Shown: positions 53,147 to 61,422 of the stretch, piece after piece
Layout: every line of letters starts with the position of its first letter
Numbering within the stretch: position 1 is the stretch's first letter
DNA from: Cytobacillus firmus
GTDB lineage: Bacteria; Bacillota; Bacilli; Bacillales; Cytobacillaceae
Assembly (NCBI RefSeq): GCF_023657595.1
Contig: NZ_CP098323.1
Coordinates: 2,690,001-2,754,000, forward strand
Direction of reading: 5' to 3'
DNA length: 64,000 bases
Position numbers and translations under genes: made by a program
The notes under the pieces: model-generated
Seen by the model: the letters and a program-made list of their open reading frames with translations, nothing else
Told to the model about the DNA's origin: nothing
The model's database searches: none

Positions 53147-53635
53147 TTACATATCGTTTATAGTTTGATTACCCTTTATTCGATCCAATTTTTTAATAAA
53201 CCCAACAAACCCTCTTATCGTGAATAAAGTGAAATTCACACTCCCAAAAGTGTGGAAAATGGACCAGTTCCTCCACTTGAACAGTCTTGTGTTTTTCTCA
53301 AAGTACCATTGAGCGATACTCATTGGGACACTGAATATCAAGCTTTTGAGAAAGATATCTCTTAAATTGTCATTGTATGAAATCTTAACCCAAATCACAC
53401 TTAAAAGCGGGAAAAACAAAATATCATAAATCAGGTTGGTTTTAAAAATCCTCGAAAAAGGGCGGACCGGATATTCTACTCTTTTCGTTCCAACAACATA
53501 GGCATCAATCAGAGTAGCCAGAACGCCTTTCGAGAAAAAAATAACTAAAGTCTCCCTCATTTTTTTTCCTCTAAACAAAAATGGAACAGAACAAATGCAC
53601 AATCCGAGAAGCAGGTTTAATAATTTTTTCTCCAT
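53147..53635 (-). CDS. CBO0543-like membrane protein
   Basis: 162 aa, four or five helices. 'FFSKGVLATLIDAYVVGTKR', 'YPVRPFSRIFKTNLIYDILF' and 'IAQWYFEKNTRLFKWRNWSI' match the CBO0543-type pattern, with the acidic-aromatic 'W..EKNT' loop. Function unknown; third family member in the window. ATG preceded by AGGAAAGGCTGATC, a weak site. Confidence 0.7.
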   Translation of the reverse strand: MEKKLLNLLLGLCICSVPFLFRGKKMRETLVIFFSKGVLATLIDAYVVGTKRVEYPVRPFSRIFKTNLIYDILFFPLLSVIWVKISYNDNLRDIFLKSLIFSVPMSIAQWYFEKNTRLFKWRNWSIFHTFGSVNFTLFTIRGFVGFIKKLDRIKGNQTINDM

Positions 53636-53723
53636 ATATGATCAGCCTTTCCTATTACAGATATTACTAAATTCACCCACTTTGAATTTATTTATTCCTA
53701 AGCATTGCACCTGAACTTCTTAT

Positions 53724-53747
53724 AAAAAAGGCTGCCAATTGGCAGCC
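53724..53747 (-). terminator. Terminator of the cobalamin operon
   Basis: GGCTGCCAATTGGCAGCC palindrome with TTTTTTAT following on the minus strand, 31 bases past the cbiX stop. Confidence 0.8.
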
Positions 53748-53777
53748 GGAATAATAATCATATAGAAATTATTCATT

Positions 53778-54974
53778 TTAATGATGGTGATGATGTTCAT
53801 AGCCATGTTCTTCCGCATACTTACGGAATTTTTCCAGGTCCTGCATGCCTGTTGAAGTGCCATCAAGGGCCTGTTTCATTCGCTCTAGCAGGACGGTTCT
53901 CAGCCTTGGATGATACCCGAAGTATTCTGCAATATCTATGGATATATGAGAATAAGTTTCTTTAAACTGTTCGGCCATTTTGTTCATTCTTTCCATTAAA
54001 ATGCCGGTAAATAAGAAATAAGGCAGCATGATGATTCGTTTGGCGCCCAGTTTAATGCAGCGGTCCATCCCATCCTTGACCGTTGGGGTTGTGACCCCCA
54101 TGAAGGCACATTCAACGGATGATACATTTAACTTTTCCCACAGCAATCTGCTTATCTTATAAAAATCTGCATTGGCATAGGGATCGCTTCCGCCTCGTCC
54201 GATTAATAAAATAGCTGTATCTTCATGCGTTTGATTTACATCAAAACCGGTTTCAGCAAGTCTTGTTTTTAATATTTCAAGAACTTCCTCATGAACTCCT
54301 ATCGTCTGGCCATAGGTAAACTGAATATCAGGGAAGTGCTCTTTGGCATGTTCAATTTCTGCCGGTATGTGCAGTTTGGAGTGTCCGGCATGTAATAAGA
54401 TGATGGGAATGACATGGATTTCATCTGCCCCTTTTTCAGCACAAAGCTGAATGCCATCTTCAATATTGGGGGATGCAAATTCTAAGAAGCAGGTTTCTAC
54501 CAGAAGGGCCGGGTCAATGTCGTTTCTCATTTGATCGATGAATCGGCGGACTTCGTTATTCCCTGCCTCCATCCTGCTGCCATGGCCGACAAATAAGACA
54601 GCTTTTTTCATTGGCCCTTTTCCTTTTTTGTATTTATCAATTCCTTTAATGCGTTTTTCATTGCGTTTGCGTTCGCCGTGTTCCATTGAATAGATGATGG
54701 ACTCTTCTTTCACTGCTTCATGAACGATGCTGCGGGCTGTTTCTTCCTGCTGGACTGAATACCAGGTTCCCTTTGGGTAATCAATGACGACGCATTTGTC
54801 TTTGCAGCGGCCGTTGCAGCGTGTACGGGATGTGTGAATATGCTCGTCTAAACGGTTTTTCCGGATTTCATCGCGTATTTGCGTTGTGACTTCTTCTGCG
54901 CCTGCACTCATGCAGGTTGCGCCGTTGCATATTAGCAGGTGGCGCTGCATTTGTGTTAGGTTCCAGGTTGTCAT
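53778..54974 (-). CDS. cbiX: Ferredoxin-like/CbiX fusion, sirohydrochlorin cobaltochelatase
   Basis: 398 aa. N-terminal thioredoxin-like [2Fe-2S] ferredoxin domain (about 8-95) with Cys in 'LLICNGATCMSAG' and 'RTRCNGRCKDKCVVID'; basic linker; CbiX chelatase with two CbiX halves (about 120-385: 'AVLFVGHGSRMEAGNNEVRR', 'VIPIILLHAGHSKLHIP', 'AILLIGRGGSDPYANADF', 'MLPYFLFTGILMERM'). It ends HHHHH. The metal-binding His residues are in 'GHGSR' and 'HAGHSKLH'. Inserts cobalt into sirohydrochlorin. In B. megaterium CbiW (ferredoxin) and CbiX are separate genes; here they are joined. ATG with GGGAGG eight bases upstream. Confidence 0.9.
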   Translation of the reverse strand: MTTWNLTQMQRHLLICNGATCMSAGAEEVTTQIRDEIRKNRLDEHIHTSRTRCNGRCKDKCVVIDYPKGTWYSVQQEETARSIVHEAVKEESIIYSMEHGERKRNEKRIKGIDKYKKGKGPMKKAVLFVGHGSRMEAGNNEVRRFIDQMRNDIDPALLVETCFLEFASPNIEDGIQLCAEKGADEIHVIPIILLHAGHSKLHIPAEIEHAKEHFPDIQFTYGQTIGVHEEVLEILKTRLAETGFDVNQTHEDTAILLIGRGGSDPYANADFYKISRLLWEKLNVSSVECAFMGVTTPTVKDGMDRCIKLGAKRIIMLPYFLFTGILMERMNKMAEQFKETYSHISIDIAEYFGYHPRLRTVLLERMKQALDGTSTGMQDLEKFRKYAEEHGYEHHHHH

Positions 54975-55041
54975 TGGGTGACCTCCCTCTATTAATTTTG
55001 ATACTCTATCTTGAAATCTTGTTTAGGCTTAGTATAAAGCC

Positions 55042-55166
55042 CGTTGCTTTCCGCTGCGGGCACTTGCTTTCCGTGGGGCGTGCGGTGAGCCTCCTCGGCT
55101 TCGCCTGTGGGGTCTCACCTGTCCCGCTGCTCCCACTGGAGTCAAGTGCCCTCCGCTCCAATCAAC
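55042..55166. repeat. Structured GC-rich intergenic repeat element
   Basis: A GC-rich 125-base element in otherwise AT-rich DNA. Nested inverted repeats: GTTG/CAAC at the ends, GGGCACTTG (55058-55066) with CAAGTGCCC (55143-55151), and GGTGAGCC/GTCTCACC around a CCTCGGCTTCGCC apex. No coding potential. I recall elements with the same core ('GCGTGCGGTGAGCCTCCTCG') scattered in intergenic regions of other Bacillaceae, so it is probably a dispersed repeat rather than a gene-specific riboswitch. It separates btuF from cbiX. Confidence 0.7.
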
Positions 55167-55225
55167 TCAGCAGTTATTTTAAATAACCGTTCAAAAGCAA
55201 CAAGTTTCTCATAAACACCCAAATG

Positions 55226-56212
55226 TTAAAAAGCCTCCGGATAAAAACCCTTGGCCAAAACTTCAAGCGCTTCCCCAACACGAACCCCTTCAGAAGCTGC
55301 TGACAGAGGCAGGATGACAAAGTGTTCGTTTTTCACAGCAGGTGTCTGGCTTAAGGCTGGGTCCTTTTTTAGGAATTTTATTTTTTGTTCTGCAGTAGTT
55401 GATCCATAATCTATTACTACAATGACATCAGGCTGGCGTTCTACTGCATCTTCTTTTGAGACAGTGGCCCAATTGCCTTTGACATCTCCAAAGACATTGT
55501 GCCCGCCTGCCATTGTGACAAGTGTATTCATGAAGTTTTGTGTGGCGGTGAATACATCGGTTTCTCCGCTGTCGTAAACCAGGACATCCAGCGGCTCTTT
55601 TACTTCCGGCAATTGGGAACTAATGGCGTCAATTTCTTGATTCATTTGTTGAATTAGTTTTTCACCTCGTTCTTCGACCCGGAAAATTTTTGCGATATTT
55701 CGGATGTCACTATAGATATCTTCCAGGGTGGGTGCCACTTTAACAGATGAAGATTGTAAGTAGCTGTTAATGCCTAATTCCTTTAGTTCTTCACGTGTTG
55801 CAATGTTTTTCTCATTGAAGGCACTGTCCCAGCCGCCATATAGAAAGTCAGCTTCCGCAGAGATGACTTGCTCCTTTGATGGATATTGCTCGGCCAATAC
55901 TGGTACCTTGTCGTACGCCTTCTGTAATGGCTCATATATCTCGTTATCCAAGAATGCAGTGCCAGCCATGGAATCTTCTAAACCAAGTGCCAGCATGATT
56001 TCGGTCACATGCTGATTTAATGATATTGCATGCTTCGGCGCTTCTTCGTATTCATTCACAAAGCCTTCATTTTCAATAACCACTTTCTCCGTCTGCTCCG
56101 CTTGCTCACTTTTCACCTTTGCTGTGTTTGCTTTTTCTGCTGAGCATGCGGCTAATAATAATGCTGCCGCTAAAACCAGGAAAACCCAAATTCTGCTGCT
56201 TTTCATGTTCAT
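55226..56212 (-). CDS. btuF: BtuF-like corrinoid/siderophore-binding lipoprotein
   Basis: 328-aa ABC substrate-binding lipoprotein with lipobox 'LLLAACSAEK', then two alpha/beta lobes joined by a long helix, as in BtuF/FecB-type proteins ('HAISLNQHVTEIMLALGL', 'ADFLYGGWDSAFNEKN', 'DVIVVIDYGSTTAEQ'). In this operon the ligand is most likely cobalamin or a precursor such as cobinamide; haem or siderophore relatives cannot be excluded by sequence alone. ATG at 56212 after GAGGG; a second ATG two codons in is equally possible. Confidence 0.85.
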   Translation of the reverse strand: MNMKSSRIWVFLVLAAALLLAACSAEKANTAKVKSEQAEQTEKVVIENEGFVNEYEEAPKHAISLNQHVTEIMLALGLEDSMAGTAFLDNEIYEPLQKAYDKVPVLAEQYPSKEQVISAEADFLYGGWDSAFNEKNIATREELKELGINSYLQSSSVKVAPTLEDIYSDIRNIAKIFRVEERGEKLIQQMNQEIDAISSQLPEVKEPLDVLVYDSGETDVFTATQNFMNTLVTMAGGHNVFGDVKGNWATVSKEDAVERQPDVIVVIDYGSTTAEQKIKFLKKDPALSQTPAVKNEHFVILPLSAASEGVRVGEALEVLAKGFYPEAF

Positions 56213-56229
56213 ATGTCCCTCAATTCACT

Positions 56230-56997
56230 TTAATTGTTTGTGTGAAAAAATAGATGAAGTTTTTTGGTAAATGGGTTTTTCGAAACACCTGCCTGCATAT
56301 GGAAGACTTCCTTCAATGTTTCTTCCGTCAGGACTTGCTCAGGTGTCCCCGACATATAAAGAGCTCCCTCGTTCATGACCAGCAGCTCATCACAATACCC
56401 GGCTGCCAGGTTTAAATCATGGAGCGCTGCCACAATCGTGATCGGCAGATCTTTTACTAAATCCATTAATTGATATTGATGTTCAATATCCAGATGATTG
56501 GTCGGTTCATCCAGAATTAATATGTTTGCCTGCTGTGCCAGGGCGCGTGCGAGCATCACCCGTTTCTTCTCGCCGCCGGATAATTGGTTAAACATGCGGT
56601 TTTCCAGGTGAATCACATTTGCAAGCACCATGCTTTCTTCTGCAATGGCAAAGTCATCCTGATTGTCAGCGGAAAGCCATTTCTTGTAAGGCATCCGCCC
56701 CATCATGACCAAGTCCTTTACCGTAAAATCAAAGAGTACCGGAGTTTCCTGACTTACAACAGCTAACTCCTGAGCAAGCTTTTTCTGCGGGATATCGAGA
56801 ATATCTTTTTCATTTAACGTCACGAAACCGCTCGTTTGTTTTAAATGACGATAAATGATTTTGAGCATTGTCGACTTTCCGCTGCCATTCGGTCCAATGA
56901 TGCCAATGAATTTTCCCTGTTGCACCGAAAAAGTGATATTGTTTAAGATTTGCTTGTCCGGCACTGAAAAGGACATATTTTTGACCAGGATCATCAC
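56230..56997 (-). CDS. btuD: BtuD-like ABC ATPase
   Basis: 255-aa ATPase of the FepC/BtuD type: Walker A 'GPNGSGKST', 'LSGGEKKRVMLARAL' signature, Walker B 'ILILDEPTNHLD' and switch 'AALHDLNLA'. It starts at GTG 56997, which shares a base with the permease stop, or at the next codon ATG. Powers corrinoid uptake with BtuC and BtuF. Confidence 0.92.
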   Translation of the reverse strand: MMILVKNMSFSVPDKQILNNITFSVQQGKFIGIIGPNGSGKSTMLKIIYRHLKQTSGFVTLNEKDILDIPQKKLAQELAVVSQETPVLFDFTVKDLVMMGRMPYKKWLSADNQDDFAIAEESMVLANVIHLENRMFNQLSGGEKKRVMLARALAQQANILILDEPTNHLDIEHQYQLMDLVKDLPITIVAALHDLNLAAGYCDELLVMNEGALYMSGTPEQVLTEETLKEVFHMQAGVSKNPFTKKLHLFFHTNN

Positions 56998-58037
56998 TAT
57001 TCACCGTCCCCAAAAGAATAACGCTTTCGCCTGAGCATCCAGATAAAGAATGGGCTTCCGCAAATGGCGGTAATAATTCCGATTGGCATTTCTTCAGGCG
57101 CCAGCACCATACGTGCGGCCATATCCGCCCAAACTAAGAAGATGGCACCGATCAGAGCGCTTATCGGCAGAACCAGTTTGTAATTAGAACCCGCCAGCAT
57201 CCGCACGATGTGAGGAATAATCAGCCCGACGAAGCCAATGCTTCCGCTGACCGCGACGACCACACCGGTCAGAAGGGATACAAAGAGAATGATAAAGATC
57301 CGAAAACGGTCCAGATTCACGCCAAGTGTCGCGGCCGTTTCCTCACCAAGCAATAAAGCATTAAGCTGCCGATAATTCACGAGCAGCAGATTAAAAACAA
57401 GCAGCAGTGAAAAAAATGGAATGCCAAGATTGGACCATTTCGCGCCCGCCAGACTGCCGAGCATCCAATGCATGACCGCTTGAATGCCGCCCTGCTGCTT
57501 GGACATCATCAGCATAAAATTGGTAATGGCGGATAACACCATCGAAACCGCAATCCCCGCCAATAGCAGGCGAATGACCGACATGCGCCCATTGACGCGT
57601 GCTAAAAAAAACACAATCATGACCGCAAAAATGGCCCCTAAAAATGCGGCAAGGGAAATGGCATACTCCCCCAAAACGCTGAATGCACCAAGTAAAATGA
57701 CAGATGCCGCTCCAACGGATGCTCCGGAAGATACTCCGAGAATGTAAGGATCTGCTATCGAATTTTTCACTAATGCCTGAATGGCTGCCCCGCAAATGGC
57801 CAATGCGGCACCTACTATGGCAGCAAGTAAAATACGGGGGAATCGTATATTCCAAATAATAACCTTCTGTGCATTAGTAGCATCTGTATCTATGAATAGA
57901 CCCAGCTTGGAGAAGAGCACTTCCCAAATAAGGCTTGGGGTAATGTCCACAGATCCCACCATCACGGCAAAAGTCATGGAAGCAAGCAGTCCAGCGGTCA
58001 GGGCAGCCATCAGTAATGAAAACCGTCCCCTTGTCAT
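56997..58037 (-). CDS. btuC: BtuC-like permease
   Basis: 346-aa FecCD/BtuC-type permease with ten helices. Family motifs: 'RFPRILLAAIVGAALAICGA', 'NSIADPYILGVSSGAS', 'GSIGFVGLIIPHIVRML' and 'EMPIGIITAICGSPFFIWML'. ATGA overlap with the methyltransferase stop. Operon order C-D-F. Confidence 0.93.
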   Translation of the reverse strand: MTRGRFSLLMAALTAGLLASMTFAVMVGSVDITPSLIWEVLFSKLGLFIDTDATNAQKVIIWNIRFPRILLAAIVGAALAICGAAIQALVKNSIADPYILGVSSGASVGAASVILLGAFSVLGEYAISLAAFLGAIFAVMIVFFLARVNGRMSVIRLLLAGIAVSMVLSAITNFMLMMSKQQGGIQAVMHWMLGSLAGAKWSNLGIPFFSLLLVFNLLLVNYRQLNALLLGEETAATLGVNLDRFRIFIILFVSLLTGVVVAVSGSIGFVGLIIPHIVRMLAGSNYKLVLPISALIGAIFLVWADMAARMVLAPEEMPIGIITAICGSPFFIWMLRRKRYSFGDGE

Positions 58038-58870
58038 ATATGCTTCACAGGCTCCCAGCTGATGATTGCCGCATGGAAAGGATAACGGTACACATACCCG
58101 CCATCCTCTTTGGAAATAAATCGTTCCAAGGAAGCTTCCACATGTGCCTGCTCAAACCGGGGAGATAAGATTTTCTTGCTCCCGGCATCAAGTAACTGCT
58201 GCCATGTATCATAACGATGCTCCCGCTCAAGCTTTATCATTTCACAATCTGCATAAATGCCTAACTGGTACAGCATATTGACGATCATGATATAATCCCG
58301 GCGCGGGTATTTAATGTCATAGCCAAACCGCTCTTCCAACAGGACGTAATGCGGCTGAATAGGGCCAGTCGTTAAGCCGATTATGGCACGTTTTTTTGCC
58401 AGCCTGTTCATTTTCTTCAGTGCTTCATTCATTTCATACATTCGATAAAAGCAGTTCACCCCCACCACGATATCATGCGGCTCCAATTGTGCTTCTTCCC
58501 ATTTACTGTGGACAAACTGGATACGGGCATCCTCTTCAAAGTACTGCTTTAAGTATGCGAGCACACTCTTTGAACCATCCACCAGAGTTAAACTTCCGGC
58601 ATCCTGGCTGAGCGGAAAGGTATAGTTCCCCCATCCCGGACCGAATTCAATACAGCTTGAGTCTGCCGGGATATGCTGCTTCATTTTTTCGTAGATCCTT
58701 TTGGCATACTCATCTGTTTGCTTGTATCTTTTTTTCTTCATGGATTGCATCCAAAAGGCTTCCTCCAGCTCATCATCAACCATTCGCTCCGGCATCCTGC
58801 CATGCCAATCCAGCATGCCTTCTTTCCAGAGCTTCTCAAAATCGTATTGCAAAAGGGATTCTTTTATCAT
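58034..58870 (-). CDS. Class I SAM-dependent methyltransferase in the B12 operon
   Basis: 278 aa. SAM-binding motif I 'CIEFGPGWGNYTFPL' near residue 73, motif II acidic 'LTLVDGS', then 'DIVVGVNCFYRM'. It is not one of the tetrapyrrole methyltransferases of corrin synthesis, which have a different fold. A helical N-terminal extension of about 65 residues precedes the domain. It lies between btuR and btuC with an ATGA overlap to btuC, so a role in corrinoid salvage, a lower-ligand step or transport is suggested; none is established. Confidence 0.75.
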   Translation of the reverse strand: MIKESLLQYDFEKLWKEGMLDWHGRMPERMVDDELEEAFWMQSMKKKRYKQTDEYAKRIYEKMKQHIPADSSCIEFGPGWGNYTFPLSQDAGSLTLVDGSKSVLAYLKQYFEEDARIQFVHSKWEEAQLEPHDIVVGVNCFYRMYEMNEALKKMNRLAKKRAIIGLTTGPIQPHYVLLEERFGYDIKYPRRDYIMIVNMLYQLGIYADCEMIKLEREHRYDTWQQLLDAGSKKILSPRFEQAHVEASLERFISKEDGGYVYRYPFHAAIISWEPVKHI

Positions 58871-58933
58871 TGAAATTCTCCTCAGTTTCCAAAACCTAAC
58901 TAGATACAGACCTAAATACTCGGGAGGAGCTGC

Positions 58934-59473
58934 TTAAAACTCCAGCCCCTTCATGGCTTTAACTTCCTGTTTGGCATAATAATGTTTGGTGGCATCGATG
59001 GTAGAAACTAAATCGGCCAATTCGAGAATGGCTGGATGTGCAGAACGCCCTGTGATCACCAAATGCATCGATCCAGGACGGTTTTGAATGGCCTCCAGCA
59101 CCTCAGATATTGGCAGCACATCGTCAATGGGAAAACGTGTAATGGCCAGAGCATTATTCAGTTCGTCCAGCACTAACACATCTGTTGTTTCATTTTTTAA
59201 TTCTTCTTTTACTGTCTGCCAGGCGGTCGCAAGTGCTTCACGGTGCTCCTCCGGTGTTTTCGTCCATGTAAACCCGATTCCCAGCTGCACAGTTTCAACA
59301 CCAAGTTTCCTGAGGGCCAGCTGTTCACCATATGTACGCTCCGGTGATTTAATAAATTGAAAGTATTTCACCTTCATGCCCCGGCCAATTGCCCTTAATG
59401 TTACACCAAGCGAGGCGGTTGTTTTTCCTTTGCCATCTCCTGTATAAACCAGCAGCATTCCTTTTTGTGGCAT
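58934..59473 (-). CDS. btuR: Cob(I)alamin/corrinoid adenosyltransferase (CobA/BtuR type)
   Basis: 179 aa. P-loop 'VYTGDGKGKTTASLGVTLRA' near the N-terminus, 'DVLVLDELNNAL' and 'HLVITGRSAHPAILELAD' are the family signature. Transfers the adenosyl group of ATP to cobalt, forming adenosylcobalamin or its precursors. The frame is open 22 codons upstream through the nitroreductase end; the ATG at 59473 has GGAGG eight bases before it and gives the normal length. Confidence 0.95.
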   Translation of the reverse strand: MPQKGMLLVYTGDGKGKTTASLGVTLRAIGRGMKVKYFQFIKSPERTYGEQLALRKLGVETVQLGIGFTWTKTPEEHREALATAWQTVKEELKNETTDVLVLDELNNALAITRFPIDDVLPISEVLEAIQNRPGSMHLVITGRSAHPAILELADLVSTIDATKHYYAKQEVKAMKGLEF

Positions 59474-59486
59474 AAACCATTCCTCC

Positions 59487-60041
59487 TTACAGCCAAGTTG
59501 TCTTTTCAGCAAATGGGGTACGCTTTTTTTCGGCAGCAATTTCTTCTGCCGGATAGCCGATGCATAGCGTCCCCACTAATTGCTCCTGGCCGGATGCACC
59601 GATAAAATCATGCAGTGCGGTATCATGCACCAAGCCAACGCCTCTTGTACGCCATACCATGCCTAATCCCAGCTGTTCGGCCATCAGCCACATCGACATG
59701 ATCGCACTGCTTACGGCAAAGACATTATCTTTAGTTGCCCCTTCATCTCCTTCCACAATGGCGGATGTCACGACGATGATCAGTGGTGTTTTCGTGATGG
59801 CTTCCATGGAGCTTTTTACTAAATGCGGCTTCGACGGAAAGCGTTTTTGCAGGTAATCAAGTGCAACCTGCTCGTAGCGTTTTAAACTTTCTCCCTGCAA
59901 TACATAGAAATGCCATGGCTCACGCATGCGGTCATTTGGTGCATATGTGGCTGCTGCCAATAATGTTTCGATTTTATTCCGTTCTACTTCGCGCGGTTCA
60001 AAGTTTCGAATCGCACGTCGTTTTTTCAAGGCTTCTAACAT
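59487..60041 (-). CDS. Nitroreductase-family flavoprotein (BluB-like / CbiY position)
   Basis: 184 aa. FMN-binding pattern 'KKRRAIRNFEPREVERNKIE', 'APNDRMREPWHFYV', 'AVSSAIMSMWLMAEQLGLGM' and 'IGYPAEEIA'. BluB, which cleaves FMN to make the lower ligand DMB, belongs to this superfamily, but this protein lacks features that would identify it firmly. It sits where B. megaterium's cob operon has cbiY, between SUMT and btuR, so it may be that protein. Start overlaps the SUMT stop by seven bases. Confidence 0.75.
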   Translation of the reverse strand: MLEALKKRRAIRNFEPREVERNKIETLLAAATYAPNDRMREPWHFYVLQGESLKRYEQVALDYLQKRFPSKPHLVKSSMEAITKTPLIIVVTSAIVEGDEGATKDNVFAVSSAIMSMWLMAEQLGLGMVWRTRGVGLVHDTALHDFIGASGQEQLVGTLCIGYPAEEIAAEKKRTPFAEKTTWL

Positions 60042-60796
60042 AATTCATGCTCCTTTTCTATAAACCAGGCAATTTGATCCCGTATTCCAACCACATCTCC
60101 AACCAAAATCATCGATGGATTCGAGATGCCATGAACCTGGATATCCTCTGCAATATTTTCGAGCGTTCCCGTAATCGTCCGCTGATTGGCAGTTGTGCCC
60201 CATTCAATAACAGCGGCTGGGGTTGTTCCGCTTTTGCCATTGGCTATTAAACTTTTCGTAATGTGAGCAATGTTGCCAATGCTCATATAAAAAGCGACAG
60301 TGTCAATTTGAGCAAGAGCAGACCACTTTAAAAAGTCCTGCTCCTTTTCGGCGCGGCCATGGCCTGTCACAATGGCAAAGCTTGCCGCGTGATCACGGTG
60401 TGTTACAGGAATCCCTGCGTAAGCAGGCGCAGCAATCCCGGCTGTTATCCCAGGAACAATTTCAAAGGGAATACCCGCTTCCCGCAAAATGGCCGCTTCT
60501 TCTGCACCTCGTCCAAATACAAAAGGGTCACCGCCCTTTAAGCGCAGCACCTGCCTGCCCAGGTTTGCCTGTTCCACCAGCACCCGGTGGATTTCATCCT
60601 GAATCAATCCATGCCTGCCCGGCTCTTTCCCGCAATAAATCAGCTCTGCATCCGCTTTTGCATTTGTTAATAACTCACTATTCACCAGACGGTCATATAA
60701 AATCACATCAGCCTGCTGAATGCACTCCAATCCGCGAATTGTCAGCAGTTTGGGGTCACCAGGTCCAGCTCCAACAATATAGACAAATCCTCTCAT
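60035..60796 (-). CDS. cobA: Uroporphyrinogen-III C-methyltransferase (SUMT)
   Basis: 253 aa. Methylates uroporphyrinogen III at C2 and C7 to precorrin-2, the entry point to sirohaem and cobalamin. Motifs 'VYIVGAGPGDPKLLTIRG' at the N-terminus, 'RLKGGDPFVFGRGAEE' near 85 and 'GVSEI'-type 'VPGITAGIAAPAYAGIPVTH' near 110-130. The four-base overlap with the precorrin-2 dehydrogenase stop suggests coupling. Confidence 0.95.
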   Translation of the reverse strand: MRGFVYIVGAGPGDPKLLTIRGLECIQQADVILYDRLVNSELLTNAKADAELIYCGKEPGRHGLIQDEIHRVLVEQANLGRQVLRLKGGDPFVFGRGAEEAAILREAGIPFEIVPGITAGIAAPAYAGIPVTHRDHAASFAIVTGHGRAEKEQDFLKWSALAQIDTVAFYMSIGNIAHITKSLIANGKSGTTPAAVIEWGTTANQRTITGTLENIAEDIQVHGISNPSMILVGDVVGIRDQIAWFIEKEHELC

Positions 60797-61422
60797 TGCT
60801 TTTCTCCTAAACGCTTAAGCAGCCAGTCTTCACATTTTTGCTTATCCCCTTGCTCCATCCACTCCAAAACTTGAGGATCCAAAAGCTCTGCCAACAGCTG
60901 CTTTTTCTCATTCCCGGTAAACTTCTCTAAGATTCGCTGACGGGCTTCCTTCAAAAAAGATACATACTGGGCGTAATGCTCTCCATATTGCTCTGCTAAT
61001 TCTCCCTTCACTTTGCGGGTCAGACCCGGGCTCCCGCCAGATGTAGATACGGTCAAAACGAATTCACCGCGGCGGACAACTGCGGGATTAATGAAATCCA
61101 CCCTGCCCTTTGCATCTGCCCTGCTGAGCAGCTGCCAATGCTGTGCGGCTTCTTCCACTGCATTGTTTACTTCTTCCTCGTTTGTGACAGCGAATATCAG
61201 GGCCGCGTCATCTAAATCAGCCGGTTCGAAAGATTTTTCTTTCCATGTCAGAAGTCCTTTATTGATATATTGCTGCAATTTTTCAGTTACCGTTGGGCTG
61301 ATCACAGTTACTTGGGCTTTTGTCGGCAGCAGCGCCTCAGCCTTCTGGCGTGCCACATGGCCGCCACCGACAATAACCACCTTTTTATAATCAAGATTCA
61401 TTAATAACGGGAAATAATTCAT
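60793..61422 (-). CDS. Precorrin-2 dehydrogenase (SirC/CysG-B type)
   Basis: 209 aa. NAD-binding 'KKVVIVGGGHVARQKAEALL' opens the protein; 'VSTSGGSPGLTRKVKGELAE' is the active-site loop. Oxidises precorrin-2 to sirohydrochlorin, the substrate of CbiX. Start overlaps cbiA by 32 bases; GGAGG lies six bases before the ATG, favouring it over a later Met. Shorter than full CysG because it lacks the SUMT part, supplied by the next gene. Confidence 0.92.
   Translation of the reverse strand: MNYFPLLMNLDYKKVVIVGGGHVARQKAEALLPTKAQVTVISPTVTEKLQQYINKGLLTWKEKSFEPADLDDAALIFAVTNEEEVNNAVEEAAQHWQLLSRADAKGRVDFINPAVVRRGEFVLTVSTSGGSPGLTRKVKGELAEQYGEHYAQYVSFLKEARQRILEKFTGNEKKQLLAELLDPQVLEWMEQGDKQKCEDWLLKRLGEKQ

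Noticed and set aside
54975..55225. Cobalamin riboswitch
   Set aside because: I looked for the B12-box core in the btuF-cbiX gap and before the methyltransferase and saw none; the operon leader is probably outside the window.
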